Source of the DNA: Maritimibacter sp. 55A14
Lineage (GTDB): Bacteria; Pseudomonadota; Alphaproteobacteria; Rhodobacterales; Rhodobacteraceae
Assembly: GCF_003122205.1 (NCBI RefSeq)
Contig: NZ_QEYE01000016.1
Coordinates: forward strand, 1 to 64,000
Length of the DNA stretch: 64,000 bases
Direction of reading: 5' to 3'
Made by a program: the position numbers and the translations under genes. Shown here in pieces: positions 1-7,658 of the stretch. Below the pieces are notes generated by a model. It was not told where the DNA came from. It made no database searches and was given only the letters and a program-made list of their open reading frames with translations. How positions within the stretch are numbered: position 1 is the first letter of the stretch; every line of letters starts with the position of its first letter.

Positions 1-127
1 CCGTGTGGCACAGCCCGGTGGCCTTGATCTCCACCAGAACCTCCCCCGCCTTCGGGCCCTCAAGCTCAACCTCCATCACCTCCAGAGGCTTCCCCGCCTC
101 CAGCGCAACCGCAGCCCGCGTTCTCAT
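1..127 (-). CDS. adhI: Class III alcohol dehydrogenase / S-(hydroxymethyl)glutathione dehydrogenase, N-terminal part (cut by window edge)
   Basis: Only the first 42 codons are present, read leftwards from an ATG at 127 with a strong GGAGGAGAC ribosome site just upstream. The translation begins [17 protein letters not shown] and runs to the GLCHT segment. This is the usual opening of the zinc-dependent GSH-linked formaldehyde dehydrogenase, and the Cys in GLCHT is the first catalytic zinc ligand of the family. The enzyme oxidises S-hydroxymethylglutathione to S-formylglutathione with NAD in the cytoplasm. Lying beside quinoprotein relay and PQQ genes, it suggests a methanol or formaldehyde oxidation locus extending to the left. 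The symbol varies between genera (adhI, flhA, frmA). Confidence 0.85.
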   Translation of the reverse strand, partial: MRTRAAVALEAGKPLEVMEVELEGPKAGEVLVEIKATGLCHT

Positions 128-273
128 TCAGTCTCCTCCCTCGCGCCCTCCGGGGCGCAACCTACGGACGATCAGTATGCGGGAATCTCACCCAAATCGC
201 CAGTTTTCTTCCTCCGATAATATGTGTCATCATTGGGTGTTAGCTCTGTAAGACCTTAGTCGTAGAGGCTGAA

Positions 274-882
274 ATGAAGCTGCTCGCGCCACTTGCCGGC
301 ATGATTTTTCTGGCCACTGGGCCGGTCTTCGGCGCCGCGTCGAACGATCCCGACTGGCCCTGCATCCAGCGCAAGGTGCCAACGCTTTCGCCCGGCGTGA
401 TGTGGCCCCATCCCATGCCGGAGAACGGGCTGACCGAGGAAACCCGCGCCGCGGTCGAGGAAACCTCTGATATTCTGGCACTTCGCCGCGTCACGCTGGA
501 AGAGGCCGAGGCGGCGGTCGCCCGCGCCGAGGTCGCGCATCCGGAATTCGGCAGGGCCGAATACGGCGCGATTTTCGCCCGCGTGTTCGACCGGCTGAAC
601 GCGCGGCGCAACGAATTGATGGACGGGATCGCGCGCTATGCCCGCAACCAGGCCCGTATGGCCGAGAACATCGAGGCGCTGCGCGCGCAGATGAAGCGGC
701 TTGAATCCGCCGAATCGCCGGATTTCGACCGGATCGACAAGGTCGAGGCCGAACTCGACTGGCATGAGCGCATTTTCACCGACCGCGCCCGGTCGCTGCG
801 CTATGTCTGCGAGACGCCGGTCCTGCTGGAGCAGCGGATCTACGCGATCGCGCAGATGCTGCTGGCCCGCGTGGACGAATAG
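274..882 (+). CDS. Exported coiled-coil-rich hypothetical protein
   Basis: A 202-residue protein with an N-terminal signal sequence (residues 1-21, ending near FGAAS). A Cys-containing segment DWPCIQRKVP follows, and then a long, highly charged, Glu/Ala/Arg-rich helical stretch (about residues 55-165) that is probably coiled coil. It sits between the divergent adhI start and the convergent metallohydrolase gene, whose stop lies only 4 bp past its own. I do not recognise a named domain. The context suggests a periplasmic accessory of quinoprotein-dependent alcohol oxidation, but that is inferred from position alone. The start at 274 is supported by an AGAGG stretch about 10 bp upstream. Confidence 0.65.
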   Translation: MKLLAPLAGMIFLATGPVFGAASNDPDWPCIQRKVPTLSPGVMWPHPMPENGLTEETRAAVEETSDILALRRVTLEEAEAAVARAEVAHPEFGRAEYGAIFARVFDRLNARRNELMDGIARYARNQARMAENIEALRAQMKRLESAESPDFDRIDKVEAELDWHERIFTDRARSLRYVCETPVLLEQRIYAIAQMLLARVDE

Positions 883-886
883 GGCG

Positions 887-1918
887 CTATTCCCATTCCA
901 GTTCGGTGAAGGCCGCGGTCACGTTGCGTGGGTGGTAGAGGTCGAAAAGCGCCCAGCCCGGCGCGGCGCTCCAGCCCACGCGGTCCACCGCCTCGCCCAG
1001 TCGCAGCCCCGCTTCGATCGCCGCGCGCGTCTCGTCGCGCAGCATCACCAGATAGCCGCGCAGCGCTGCGATGCCCGCGGGCCAGTCCAGCACCGGCCCG
1101 CCATGCCCCGGAACGAGGCGCGCGGGCATCGGGTCGCCCAGCGCCGCCAGCACGTCGAGCCAGCCCCTGAGCGAGCCGTCCAGCGCCGGGCTGTGCTCGT
1201 CAAAGACCAGATCGCCGGTGAAGAGCGTGCGCGTCGCGACATCATAGACAGTCAGGTCGCTTTCGCTGTGGGCAGTGGGGCGCGCGACCAGCAGCAGCTC
1301 CCGCCCGCCCAGATCGATCCGCGCGCTGTCCTCGACGGTGCGGGCGGGGACCGGCAAACCGCTGCCCGCGAAGCCCGGCCCGATCAGCCGGCCGTAGCTT
1401 TCGCCATAGCTCTGCGCCCGCGCGGCCAGGGCCTGCGGCAGCTTGGCATGGCCCCAGATCTCGGCCCCCGCCTCCGCCAGGACCGGCGCGCCATAGACGT
1501 GATCGGGATGCATATGCGTCAGGATCATGTGCGAGATCGGTTTGTCGGTCACGCTGCGCAGCGCGAGATAGACCTGTTCGCCCACCGCGCGCGAGCCACC
1601 CGCGTCGATCACCGCAACACTGTCGCGCCCGATGACGAAGCCGATATTGGCGACGTCGCCCAGATTGTCCGGCCCGACATCGGCGACCTGTCCGCGATGC
1701 ACATGGACCCCCGGCGCGATCTCGGTGAATTCGAGATCGGAGCCGGGTCGTTCCACGCAGCGCGGATCGCGCGCCACATGATCCGCCCCCCAGTCCGGCG
1801 CAACGTCCGGCAGCCGCGCGAAGGCCGCCGGGCAGTCCGGCGCGGCCACCGGAACCAGCCGTTCGGTGCAGGACTCCGGTGCGCCGGCCAGGCACAGGCT
1901 GAGCAGGATCTCGAACAT
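887..1918 (-). CDS. Quinoprotein relay system zinc metallohydrolase (SoxH-like, MBL fold)
   Basis: A 343-residue metallo-beta-lactamase-fold protein. The zinc motif THMHPDH occupies residues 134-140, and further ligands are expected at His217 (PTAHSES), Asp236 (FTGD) and His272 (PGHGG). Residues 1-58 form a separate Cys-bearing leader domain (Cys9, Cys17, Cys29, Cys54) before the hydrolase domain starts near residue 64. The family is known from clusters that combine PQQ dehydrogenases, PQQ synthesis and a SoxYZ-like carrier, which is the context here; its substrate is unsettled. The gene is divergent from the SoxYZ-like gene across a 90-bp gap. The leader domain reappears as a free-standing small protein at 3882-4085. 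Confidence 0.82.
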   Translation of the reverse strand: MFEILLSLCLAGAPESCTERLVPVAAPDCPAAFARLPDVAPDWGADHVARDPRCVERPGSDLEFTEIAPGVHVHRGQVADVGPDNLGDVANIGFVIGRDSVAVIDAGGSRAVGEQVYLALRSVTDKPISHMILTHMHPDHVYGAPVLAEAGAEIWGHAKLPQALAARAQSYGESYGRLIGPGFAGSGLPVPARTVEDSARIDLGGRELLLVARPTAHSESDLTVYDVATRTLFTGDLVFDEHSPALDGSLRGWLDVLAALGDPMPARLVPGHGGPVLDWPAGIAALRGYLVMLRDETRAAIEAGLRLGEAVDRVGWSAAPGWALFDLYHPRNVTAAFTELEWE

Positions 1919-2006
1919 CGGGCGGCCTCGCGGGACTGGTACTTTGGGTTGATAGGTCTAACGCGAATTTCATGCTAGGGTCCAAGAATTACATGTGGAG
2001 ATCGCG

Positions 2007-2816
2007 ATGAGACTGCCCCTGTCCCTGCTTGGCGCCCTCTTCATCGGGCTCGCCGGCCCCGGCACCGCCGAGGAACCGAGCAACCCGCTGACCGACAGCG
2101 AGACCTGGCGGGATCTGCGCTATGGCATCCTGGGCGACGTGATCCCGCAGGAGGGCGGCGCGATCTTCGCGGTCGATGCGCCCTACCGGACCCATGACGC
2201 GGCAACGGTGCCCGTGGTCATCCGGCAGACCGACATGACGCCCGGTCCGATCGGGAAGATCACGCTCGTGGTGGACGAGAACCCCGCGCCGATGGCCGCC
2301 GAAATCCGTTTCGGCCCCGGCATGGCGCCGCTCAGCTTCGAGACGCGGGTACGGGTGAATTCCTATTCCAACATGCGTGTCATCGCCGAGACGCCGGTCG
2401 GCAGCTACATGAGCGGGCGATTCGTGAAGGCCTCGGGCGGCTGCTCGGCGCCGGCGACCCGCGATCCCGAGGTCGCGCTGGCCGAAATGGGCAAGATGCG
2501 GCTCAGGCATTTCGACGACGAGGCCCGCAGCGGCGCCCGGCGCGAGGCGCAGCTCATGATCCGGCATCCAAACTATTCCGGGCTTCAGCGCGACCAGATC
2601 ACCCAGCTTTTCGTGCCTGCGCATTTCATCCAGTCGCTGGAGGTCTGGCAGGGCGATGAGATGCTCTTCACGCTGGCCGGCGGCATCTCGATATCCGAGA
2701 ACCCGGTCTTCCGCTTCAAGTATACCGACAACGGCGCCCCCGCGATCCGGGTGCGGGCGGAGGATACCGAGGGCAACGTCTTCGAGCGGGAACTGCCCAA
2801 GCCGGGCACGTCCTGA
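2007..2816 (+). CDS. Quinoprotein dehydrogenase-associated SoxYZ-like carrier protein
   Basis: A 269-residue exported protein with a signal peptide (residues 1-21, cleavage near GTAEE). The N-terminal half resembles SoxY and carries the swinging-arm Cys146 in the sequence VKASGGCSAP. The C-terminal half resembles SoxZ, with its beta-sandwich and conserved RHPNYSG-like segment. Fused SoxYZ-like carriers of this kind are found next to PQQ-dependent dehydrogenases rather than thiosulfate oxidation genes, and that is what the neighbours show here. The probable job is to carry an intermediate or cofactor on the Cys in the periplasm. I chose the ATG at 2007 over the GTG at 1995 because GTGGAG is spaced correctly and the signal peptide then starts cleanly. 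Confidence 0.83.
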   Translation: MRLPLSLLGALFIGLAGPGTAEEPSNPLTDSETWRDLRYGILGDVIPQEGGAIFAVDAPYRTHDAATVPVVIRQTDMTPGPIGKITLVVDENPAPMAAEIRFGPGMAPLSFETRVRVNSYSNMRVIAETPVGSYMSGRFVKASGGCSAPATRDPEVALAEMGKMRLRHFDDEARSGARREAQLMIRHPNYSGLQRDQITQLFVPAHFIQSLEVWQGDEMLFTLAGGISISENPVFRFKYTDNGAPAIRVRAEDTEGNVFERELPKPGTS

Positions 2817-2831
2817 ACGGCGCAGCCAGAT

Positions 2832-3185
2832 CTATTTGAAACAGACGATCTCGGCCTCGGCCTGCGCGCGGCGCAGATCGGCCACGATGGCGTCGGTCAT
2901 GGGCGAGGATTTGAACATCGACATCCGCTCGCCGCTGCCCTGCCGCAGCGACAGCACGGTTTCGGCCTGCACGTATTTCTCATAGGGCAGGATCGAGGCG
3001 ATCACGTCGATGGAGCAGGAACAGCGGCGCAGCGACTCGCGGCTCTCGCCATTGCTGACCATGCAGCCGAAGACGTAATCCGCCCGCGCCTCGGTCGGAT
3101 AGTCGTTGAGCCGTTCCGCCGCGCTCTGTCCCAGCGCGACGGCGGGCGTCAATAGAAGCGTGGCAAGCAGAATCGCATGCCTCAT
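2832..3185 (-). CDS. Small exported cysteine-rich protein of the PQQ/quinoprotein cluster
   Basis: A 117-residue protein with a typical Sec signal (residues 1-20, LGQSA cleavage). The mature part has a YVFGCMVSNG segment, then a Cys-Ser-Cys pair in RRCSCSID, and a final Cys three residues from the end (IVCFK). Four cysteines could form two disulfides in the periplasm. Its start overlaps the stop of the upstream gene by 4 bp (ATGA), so it is translated with the 214-residue exported protein. I do not know a function. The protein type occurs near quinoprotein dehydrogenase and PQQ genes, so an accessory role in that system is the best guess. Confidence 0.7.
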   Translation of the reverse strand: MRHAILLATLLLTPAVALGQSAAERLNDYPTEARADYVFGCMVSNGESRESLRRCSCSIDVIASILPYEKYVQAETVLSLRQGSGERMSMFKSSPMTDAIVADLRRAQAEAEIVCFK

Positions 3186-3826
3186 TTCCGGACCTCAGCC
3201 AGCGACAGTTCCGACACGAAGAACCGCCCAGCGCCCTCGCGCACAGGCGTGCGGGCGATAAACCCGCTGTACCAGCCGGGCACGTCGGGCGAGACGGTGA
3301 CGGCGATCTCCATATCGGCGAACTCACCCAGCCGGGCACGGTTCTTGTCCTGCGCGAAGGGCATCAGCGTGACGGTCTGTCCGGCATGGGCGGCGCCGTT
3401 CCAGGTAACTTGCGTTGCCTCGATCGAGCGCGGCGTGAGCAGCGAGTCCTTGATCCGGTTGCGAATGTAGAACGGGCTGCCGCCGGTGGCCTCGGCCACG
3501 TCGCGCACCGTGCGCTCCAGAAAGAACATCGCCATCGGATTGCCCACCGATGCGTCGAATTCCGCCACCGGGCGCGCCTGCCCGTCCTCCATGCGCCGCA
3601 GCCGCGCGGCGGTGCCCTCCTCGGCGAGCGCAAGCTCCAGCAGGGCGTCCTCGGCCGCGTCGGGCGCGTCGTCGCGCGCCACGTGGCTGCGGTATTCCAG
3701 CCTGTCGCCGGGCGCGAAGGCGTCCAGCGTGCCAGTGCGGAATATCAGGTCATAGCCGTCGCCGGCCAGCGCCGCACCGGACCACAGTACACAGCCCAGA
3801 AGCGCGGCCAGTATGGTTTTCTTCAT
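3182..3826 (-). CDS. Exported hypothetical protein of the quinoprotein cluster
   Basis: 214 residues with a clear signal peptide (MKKTILAALLGCVLWSGAALA). The mature domain is soluble, with many beta-strand-like segments and a GDRLEYRSHV stretch near its start. No catalytic motif is visible. The ATG at 3826 has AGAGGA 8 bp upstream; the longer open frame to 3931 would add 35 residues ahead of the signal peptide and is rejected. It overlaps the next gene on the same strand by 4 bp, giving a two- or three-gene unit with the 67-residue protein upstream. Function unknown; periplasmic location is the only safe statement. Confidence 0.7.
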   Translation of the reverse strand: MKKTILAALLGCVLWSGAALAGDGYDLIFRTGTLDAFAPGDRLEYRSHVARDDAPDAAEDALLELALAEEGTAARLRRMEDGQARPVAEFDASVGNPMAMFFLERTVRDVAEATGGSPFYIRNRIKDSLLTPRSIEATQVTWNGAAHAGQTVTLMPFAQDKNRARLGEFADMEIAVTVSPDVPGWYSGFIARTPVREGAGRFFVSELSLAEVRK

Positions 3827-3881
3827 TGCAGATGTCCTCTTCGCGTCGGTATCCGGTACGATCCGCAGCCGACCGCGGCCA

Positions 3882-4085
3882 TCAGGCGCGGTGGCGCGCT
3901 TCGCCCATCGGCTGGCAGGTCCAGCGCTCAACCTGCCATTGCGGGTGCTCGCTGACCCAGCGGCTCAGATACGGCATCGCGCCGTAGACGCAATCCCGTG
4001 CCGACAGGTTGTTGTACTGCATCGCGCGCTCCTCGCACTGGTCGGGCGCGGCAGACAGGCAGACGATGAAGACCAGCTCTATCAT
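3882..4085 (-). CDS. Small Cys-motif protein related to the leader domain of the relay metallohydrolase
   Basis: 67 residues starting at an ATG with AAGGG upstream. Its first 57 residues match the leader domain of the metallohydrolase at 887-1918. Both begin with M-x-E and share Cys9-Leu10, Ala13-Pro14, Cys17, Glu19-Arg20, then an Asp-Cys pair (29 or 32) and a further Cys near position 54-57. This is a direct comparison of two proteins in the window. It may be a stand-alone partner domain, possibly exported, with two disulfides. It lies upstream of the 214-residue exported gene on the same strand, 55 bp away, and is probably co-transcribed. Confidence 0.6.
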   Translation of the reverse strand: MIELVFIVCLSAAPDQCEERAMQYNNLSARDCVYGAMPYLSRWVSEHPQWQVERWTCQPMGEARHRA

Positions 4086-4247
4086 GTTTCGACCCTTGAT
4101 CCGGCAGGGCGCAGGGCCCGGACGTCGCCGGGCGGACCCGCTTCGCTGCCCCCAAGCCTAACGCATCTCTCTCGCAGCGCACCCCAAATCGCCCGGCGAT
4201 GCTGCGAATTCGGCACTAAAGTCTTAGATGGCGCGGCCCCGGCGACG

Positions 4248-4279
4248 TTGACAACAAGCCGTCCGCGCACATCTAATAC
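4248..4279 (+). promoter_or_regulatory. Candidate sigma70-type promoter of pqqABCDE
   Basis: TTGACA at 4248-4253 is followed after 18 bp by TCTAAT (or after 20 bp by TAATAC). The end is 38 bp ahead of the pqqA ATG, and AGGGAGG lies just before that ATG. The match to the -35 box is exact and the -10 box is weaker. No operator was seen. Confidence 0.45.
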
Positions 4280-4316
4280 CTGTGAGACAGCCACGACCCT
4301 TAGGGAGGATTCTATC

Positions 4317-4418
4317 ATGGCATGGACGAAGCCCGTTCTTCGCGAAGTCAATTGCGGCATGGAAATCAATATGTACGGCCCGGCCGACGACCAGGAAGGC
4401 GGCGTCGTCCTGTTCTGA
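4317..4418 (+). CDS. pqqA: PQQ precursor peptide PqqA
   Basis: A 33-residue peptide with the conserved Glu16 and Tyr20 (MEINMY) that PqqE cross-links and that become the PQQ skeleton. The ATG at 4317 is preceded by AGGGAGG at the right distance. Length and the VNCGMEINMY core fit the family. It lies 36 bp ahead of pqqB in a pqqABCDE operon. The peptide is made in the cytoplasm, bound by PqqD, modified by PqqE, and later processed and oxidised. No PqqF/G-type protease gene is linked here, as is common in alphaproteobacteria. Confidence 0.95.
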   Translation: MAWTKPVLREVNCGMEINMYGPADDQEGGVVLF

Positions 4419-4454
4419 AATTCTGCCGCGCCGCCGGCGCGATCGGGGTGACGG

Positions 4455-5348
4455 GTGTTTCAGGCCCTCGTTCTCGGTGCCGCAGCAGGGGGCGGGTTGC
4501 CCCAATGGAACTGCGGCTGCCGCAATTGCGATCTGGCGCGGGCGGGTGAGATACCTTCGCTCACGCAATCGTCGCTCGCCGTCTCTGCTGATGGCGAGCG
4601 ATGGGTCGTTCTGAACGCGTCGCCGGATATCCGGGCGCAGATCGCGGCCACGCCGAAACTTCACCCCAAAGGCTTGCGGGACAGCCCGATATCGGCGGTC
4701 CTCGTGACCAATGGCGATATCGACCATGTGGCGGGGCTCCTGTCGCTGCGCGAGCAGCAGGATTTCACGCTTTACGCCACGGGCGAGATCCATGGGGTGC
4801 TGGCCGCCAACCCGATGCTGGACGCGCTCAACCCCGCGAGGGTCACGCGAACCCGCGTCGATCTGGACAGCGCGACGGAGCTGCTGCCGGGCCTCAGCGC
4901 CGAGCTTTTCGCGGTTCCGGGCAAGGTGCCGCTCTATATGGAGGGCGAAACGGTGCAGACCGATCTGGAGGGCGAGCAGACCACGGGCGTGCATCTGCGC
5001 GCGGGCGGGCGGGACATCTACTATGTCCCCGGCTGCGCCGCCGTCACCGACCGGCTGGCCGCGCGCATCCGCGGGGCGGAGATAGTCTTCTTCGACGGCA
5101 CGCTCTGGCGCGACGACGAGATGCTGCGCGAGGGGCTGAGCGAAAAGTCCGGGCGGCGCATGGGCCATATCTCGATGAGCGGCGCCGACGGCTCGATCGC
5201 CGCGCTGGCCTCGCTGGAAATCGGCCGCAAGGTCTTCGTCCACATGAACAACAGCAACCCGGTCCTGCGCCCCGGCAGCGCCGAACGGGCCGAGGCCGAA
5301 GCCGCGGGCTGGACCGTGGCCAGCGACGGAATGGAGTTTACCCTGTGA
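4455..5348 (+). CDS. pqqB: PQQ biosynthesis protein PqqB
   Basis: 297 residues of the metallo-beta-lactamase fold, starting at a GTG. The opening LVLGAAAGGGLPQWNCGCRN is diagnostic for PqqB, including the Cys pair of its structural zinc site. The variant metal motif TNGDIDH follows near residue 90, and HMNNSNP lies near the C terminus. The family is a non-haem iron hydroxylase acting on the PqqA-derived Glu-Tyr product in the cytoplasm. Its last 4 bp overlap the GTG start of pqqC, so the two are translationally coupled. Confidence 0.95.
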   Translation: MFQALVLGAAAGGGLPQWNCGCRNCDLARAGEIPSLTQSSLAVSADGERWVVLNASPDIRAQIAATPKLHPKGLRDSPISAVLVTNGDIDHVAGLLSLREQQDFTLYATGEIHGVLAANPMLDALNPARVTRTRVDLDSATELLPGLSAELFAVPGKVPLYMEGETVQTDLEGEQTTGVHLRAGGRDIYYVPGCAAVTDRLAARIRGAEIVFFDGTLWRDDEMLREGLSEKSGRRMGHISMSGADGSIAALASLEIGRKVFVHMNNSNPVLRPGSAERAEAEAAGWTVASDGMEFTL

Positions 5349-6094
5349 CCGCGACGCGCAAGGAATTCGAGGCCAGGCTGCGCCAGATCGGGGCGGAACG
5401 GTATCACGACCGGCACCCGTTCCACCACCTGCTGCACGGTGGCCAATGCACCCCCGACCAGGTGCGCGCCTGGGTCATCAACCGCTACTATTACCAGTCG
5501 CGCATCCCGATGAAGGACGCGGCCTTCCTCAGCCGGGTCGAGGATCCGGACCTGCGCCGGGCCTGGCGCTCGCGGATCGAGGACCATGACGGCACCGACC
5601 GGAACGAGGGCGGAATCCGCCGCTGGCTGCGGCTGGCGCAGGCGGTGGGGCTCGACCCCGATTATGTCGCATCCGCACAAGGCGTACTGCCCGCAACCCG
5701 CTTCGCGGTGGACGCCTATGTCCGATTCGTGCAGGAAAAACCGCTGCTTGAAGCCGTCGCGGCCTCGCTGACGGAGCTTTTCGCGCCGAAGATCCATGCC
5801 CAGCGGATCGAGGGGCTGCTGGCGCATTACGATTTCGCTGACGACAGCAGCCTGTCATACTTCCGCAACCGGCTTAGCGAGGCCCCGAAGGATGTCGCGT
5901 TCGGCCTGAAATGGGTGCTCGACCATGCCGACACCGCCGAGAAGCAGGATGCCGCGGCGGCGGCGCTGATCTTCAAGACCGATGTGCTCTGGGCGCAGCT
6001 CGACGCGCTTCACGCGGCCTACGTGGACCCCGCACGCATCCCGCCCGGCGGCTGGCTGCCCGGCGAAGGGCTGCTGGCCAGGGGGGCGGCATGA
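5345..6094 (+). CDS. pqqC: Pyrroloquinoline-quinone synthase PqqC
   Basis: 249 residues, full length for the family. PqqC is the cofactorless oxidase that performs the final ring closure and eight-electron oxidation to PQQ. Diagnostic segments include YHDRHPFHH near residue 20 and NRYYYQSRIPMKDA near residue 50, with EDHDG and the C-terminal KTDVLWAQLDALH helix. The GTG start overlaps the pqqB stop (GTGA) and the stop overlaps pqqD (ATGA). A longer in-frame stretch reaches back to 4601 but lies inside pqqB and is not coding. Confidence 0.95.
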   Translation: MTATRKEFEARLRQIGAERYHDRHPFHHLLHGGQCTPDQVRAWVINRYYYQSRIPMKDAAFLSRVEDPDLRRAWRSRIEDHDGTDRNEGGIRRWLRLAQAVGLDPDYVASAQGVLPATRFAVDAYVRFVQEKPLLEAVAASLTELFAPKIHAQRIEGLLAHYDFADDSSLSYFRNRLSEAPKDVAFGLKWVLDHADTAEKQDAAAAALIFKTDVLWAQLDALHAAYVDPARIPPGGWLPGEGLLARGAA

Positions 6095-6363
6095 CGCCCG
6101 GCGACACACCCCTTCTTCCGCGCGGCGTGCGGCTGCATTTCGACCGGGTGCGCGAAGGCTGGGTGCTGCTGGCGCCCGAACGCGCGATCCGCCTGGACGC
6201 AATCGGGCACGCAATCCTCAGCCGGGTGGACGGCACACGCAGCCTGGGGCAGATCGCGGCGGATCTGGCCGAGGCGTTCGACGCGCCCGTGGACGACGTG
6301 ACCCGTGACAGCGCGGAGTTTCTGGATGCGCTGGCCGAGCGGCGCATCGTAGAGGTGGCGTGA
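6091..6363 (+). CDS. pqqD: PqqA-binding chaperone PqqD
   Basis: 90 residues of the RiPP recognition element fold. It begins PLLPRGVRLHFDRVR and contains the expected ERAIRLD and helical SLGQIAADLAEAFDAP segments. PqqD binds PqqA and presents it to PqqE. It is encoded as a separate gene rather than fused to pqqC or pqqE. The start overlaps the pqqC stop (ATGA), and its stop overlaps the pqqE start (TGATG). Confidence 0.95.
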   Translation: MTPGDTPLLPRGVRLHFDRVREGWVLLAPERAIRLDAIGHAILSRVDGTRSLGQIAADLAEAFDAPVDDVTRDSAEFLDALAERRIVEVA

Positions 6364-7460
6364 TGGAAGCAATACGCCCCCCCATCGCCATGCTGGCCGA
6401 GTTGACGCATCGCTGCCCGCTCTCCTGCCCCTATTGCTCCAACCCGGTGGAGCTGGCCGCGCGCGACAGCGAGCTGTCCACCGCACAGTGGCTCTCGGTC
6501 TTCCGTCAGGCTGGCGAGATGGGTGTGTTGCAGCTTCATCTCTCGGGCGGGGAGCCCGCCTCGCGCCGCGACCTGACGGATCTTGTCGCCGGCGCGCGGG
6601 AGGCCGGGTTCTACACCAATCTCATCACCTCGGGCATCGGGCTGACCGAGAAGCGCCTTGCGGAACTGGACACCGCAGGGCTCGACCATGTGCAATTGTC
6701 GCTCCAGGGCACGGATGCGGCGATGGCCGACCGGATCGGCGGCTACAAGGGCGGGTTCGACCGCAAGATGGCCGTCGCGGGCTGGATCGGGAAGATCGGC
6801 TTTCCGCTGACGCTGAACTTCGTCATGCATCGCGGAAACATGCACCAACTCCCCCGTGCGCTGGAGATCGCGCTGGAAATGGGCGCGCGCCGCATCGAGG
6901 TCGCGACGGTGCAGTTTCACGGCTGGGCGATGCTCAACCGGGGCGCGCTGATGCCCAATCAGGCGCAGGCGCGCGAGGCCAGCCGCGTGGTCGCCGAGGC
7001 CCGCGCCGCGCTCAAGGGCCGGCTGGTGATCGACTATGTGCCCGCCGACTACCATGCCAGCTATCCCAAGCCCTGCATGGGCGGCTGGGCCAGCACTGGC
7101 ATCAATGTCGCGCCCGACGGCACCGTCCTGCCCTGCCACGCGGCGCAGACGATCAAGTCCCTGACATTCGAGAACGCGCGCGACACGAAGCTGCGCGACA
7201 TCTGGTATGACAGCCCCGCCTTCAACGCGTTTCGCGGCACCGACTGGATGCAGGAACCCTGCCGCTCCTGCGAGCGCAAGACGGTGGATTTCGGCGGCTG
7301 CCGCTGCCAGGCGATGGCGCTGGCGGGCGATCCGGCGGCGACCGATCCGGTCTGCGTGAAATCCCCCGATCACGGCGTGGTACAGAAGCTCGCCGCCGAG
7401 TTTTCCGAGGGCGACGACAGCGCGCTGACCTGGCGCAGCATGACGGCGCCAGTCGGCTGA
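6363..7460 (+). CDS. pqqE: PqqA peptide cyclase PqqE (radical SAM)
   Basis: 365 residues. The radical SAM cysteines are Cys18, Cys22 and Cys25 (THRCPLSCPYC), followed by LHLSGGEP. The C-terminal SPASM region supplies further cluster cysteines (CMGGW, CHAAQ, CRSCERK, GGCRCQ). The enzyme joins Glu and Tyr of PqqA by a carbon-carbon bond in the cytoplasm using two auxiliary Fe-S clusters. I use the ATG at 6363 that overlaps the pqqD stop; the GTG one codon earlier is equally possible. Last gene of the operon. Confidence 0.95.
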   Translation: MEAIRPPIAMLAELTHRCPLSCPYCSNPVELAARDSELSTAQWLSVFRQAGEMGVLQLHLSGGEPASRRDLTDLVAGAREAGFYTNLITSGIGLTEKRLAELDTAGLDHVQLSLQGTDAAMADRIGGYKGGFDRKMAVAGWIGKIGFPLTLNFVMHRGNMHQLPRALEIALEMGARRIEVATVQFHGWAMLNRGALMPNQAQAREASRVVAEARAALKGRLVIDYVPADYHASYPKPCMGGWASTGINVAPDGTVLPCHAAQTIKSLTFENARDTKLRDIWYDSPAFNAFRGTDWMQEPCRSCERKTVDFGGCRCQAMALAGDPAATDPVCVKSPDHGVVQKLAAEFSEGDDSALTWRSMTAPVG

Positions 7461-7568
7461 ACGCGCTGGCCCGGCTGCAACACCAGCCCCGAAACAAGCA
7501 CCCTGTTCTCACGAAATCGGGTTGTGGCAAGCAGTTGCAACCGTGTATCTAAGTGGGAATCCCATTTG

Positions 7569-7596
7569 CGGCGCACGGGCCCGGTCCTGTGCGCCG
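7569..7596. terminator. GC-rich hairpin between pqqE and mrpA
   Basis: CGGCGCACGG (7569-7578) pairs with CCTGTGCGCCG (7586-7596) around a short loop, with one bulged base. TTAAATAA follows. It lies 109 bp past the pqqE stop and 60 bp ahead of mrpA. A run of T is missing, so this may be a weak terminator or part of the mrp leader. Confidence 0.4.
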
Positions 7597-7658
7597 TTAA
7601 ATAACGCCGGATCAACCGGAACGGGAGCGCGACGGATAACAAGGGGGGCATGCCGACA

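Noticed and set aside
701-1978. A 425-codon plus-strand frame
   Set aside because: Opposite the metallohydrolase, which has intact zinc motifs; the plus frame has a shadow-like Arg/Ala composition.
4601-5344. Upstream extension of the pqqC frame
   Set aside because: It overlaps pqqB and encodes an Arg/Gly-rich run; the family start matches GTG 5345.
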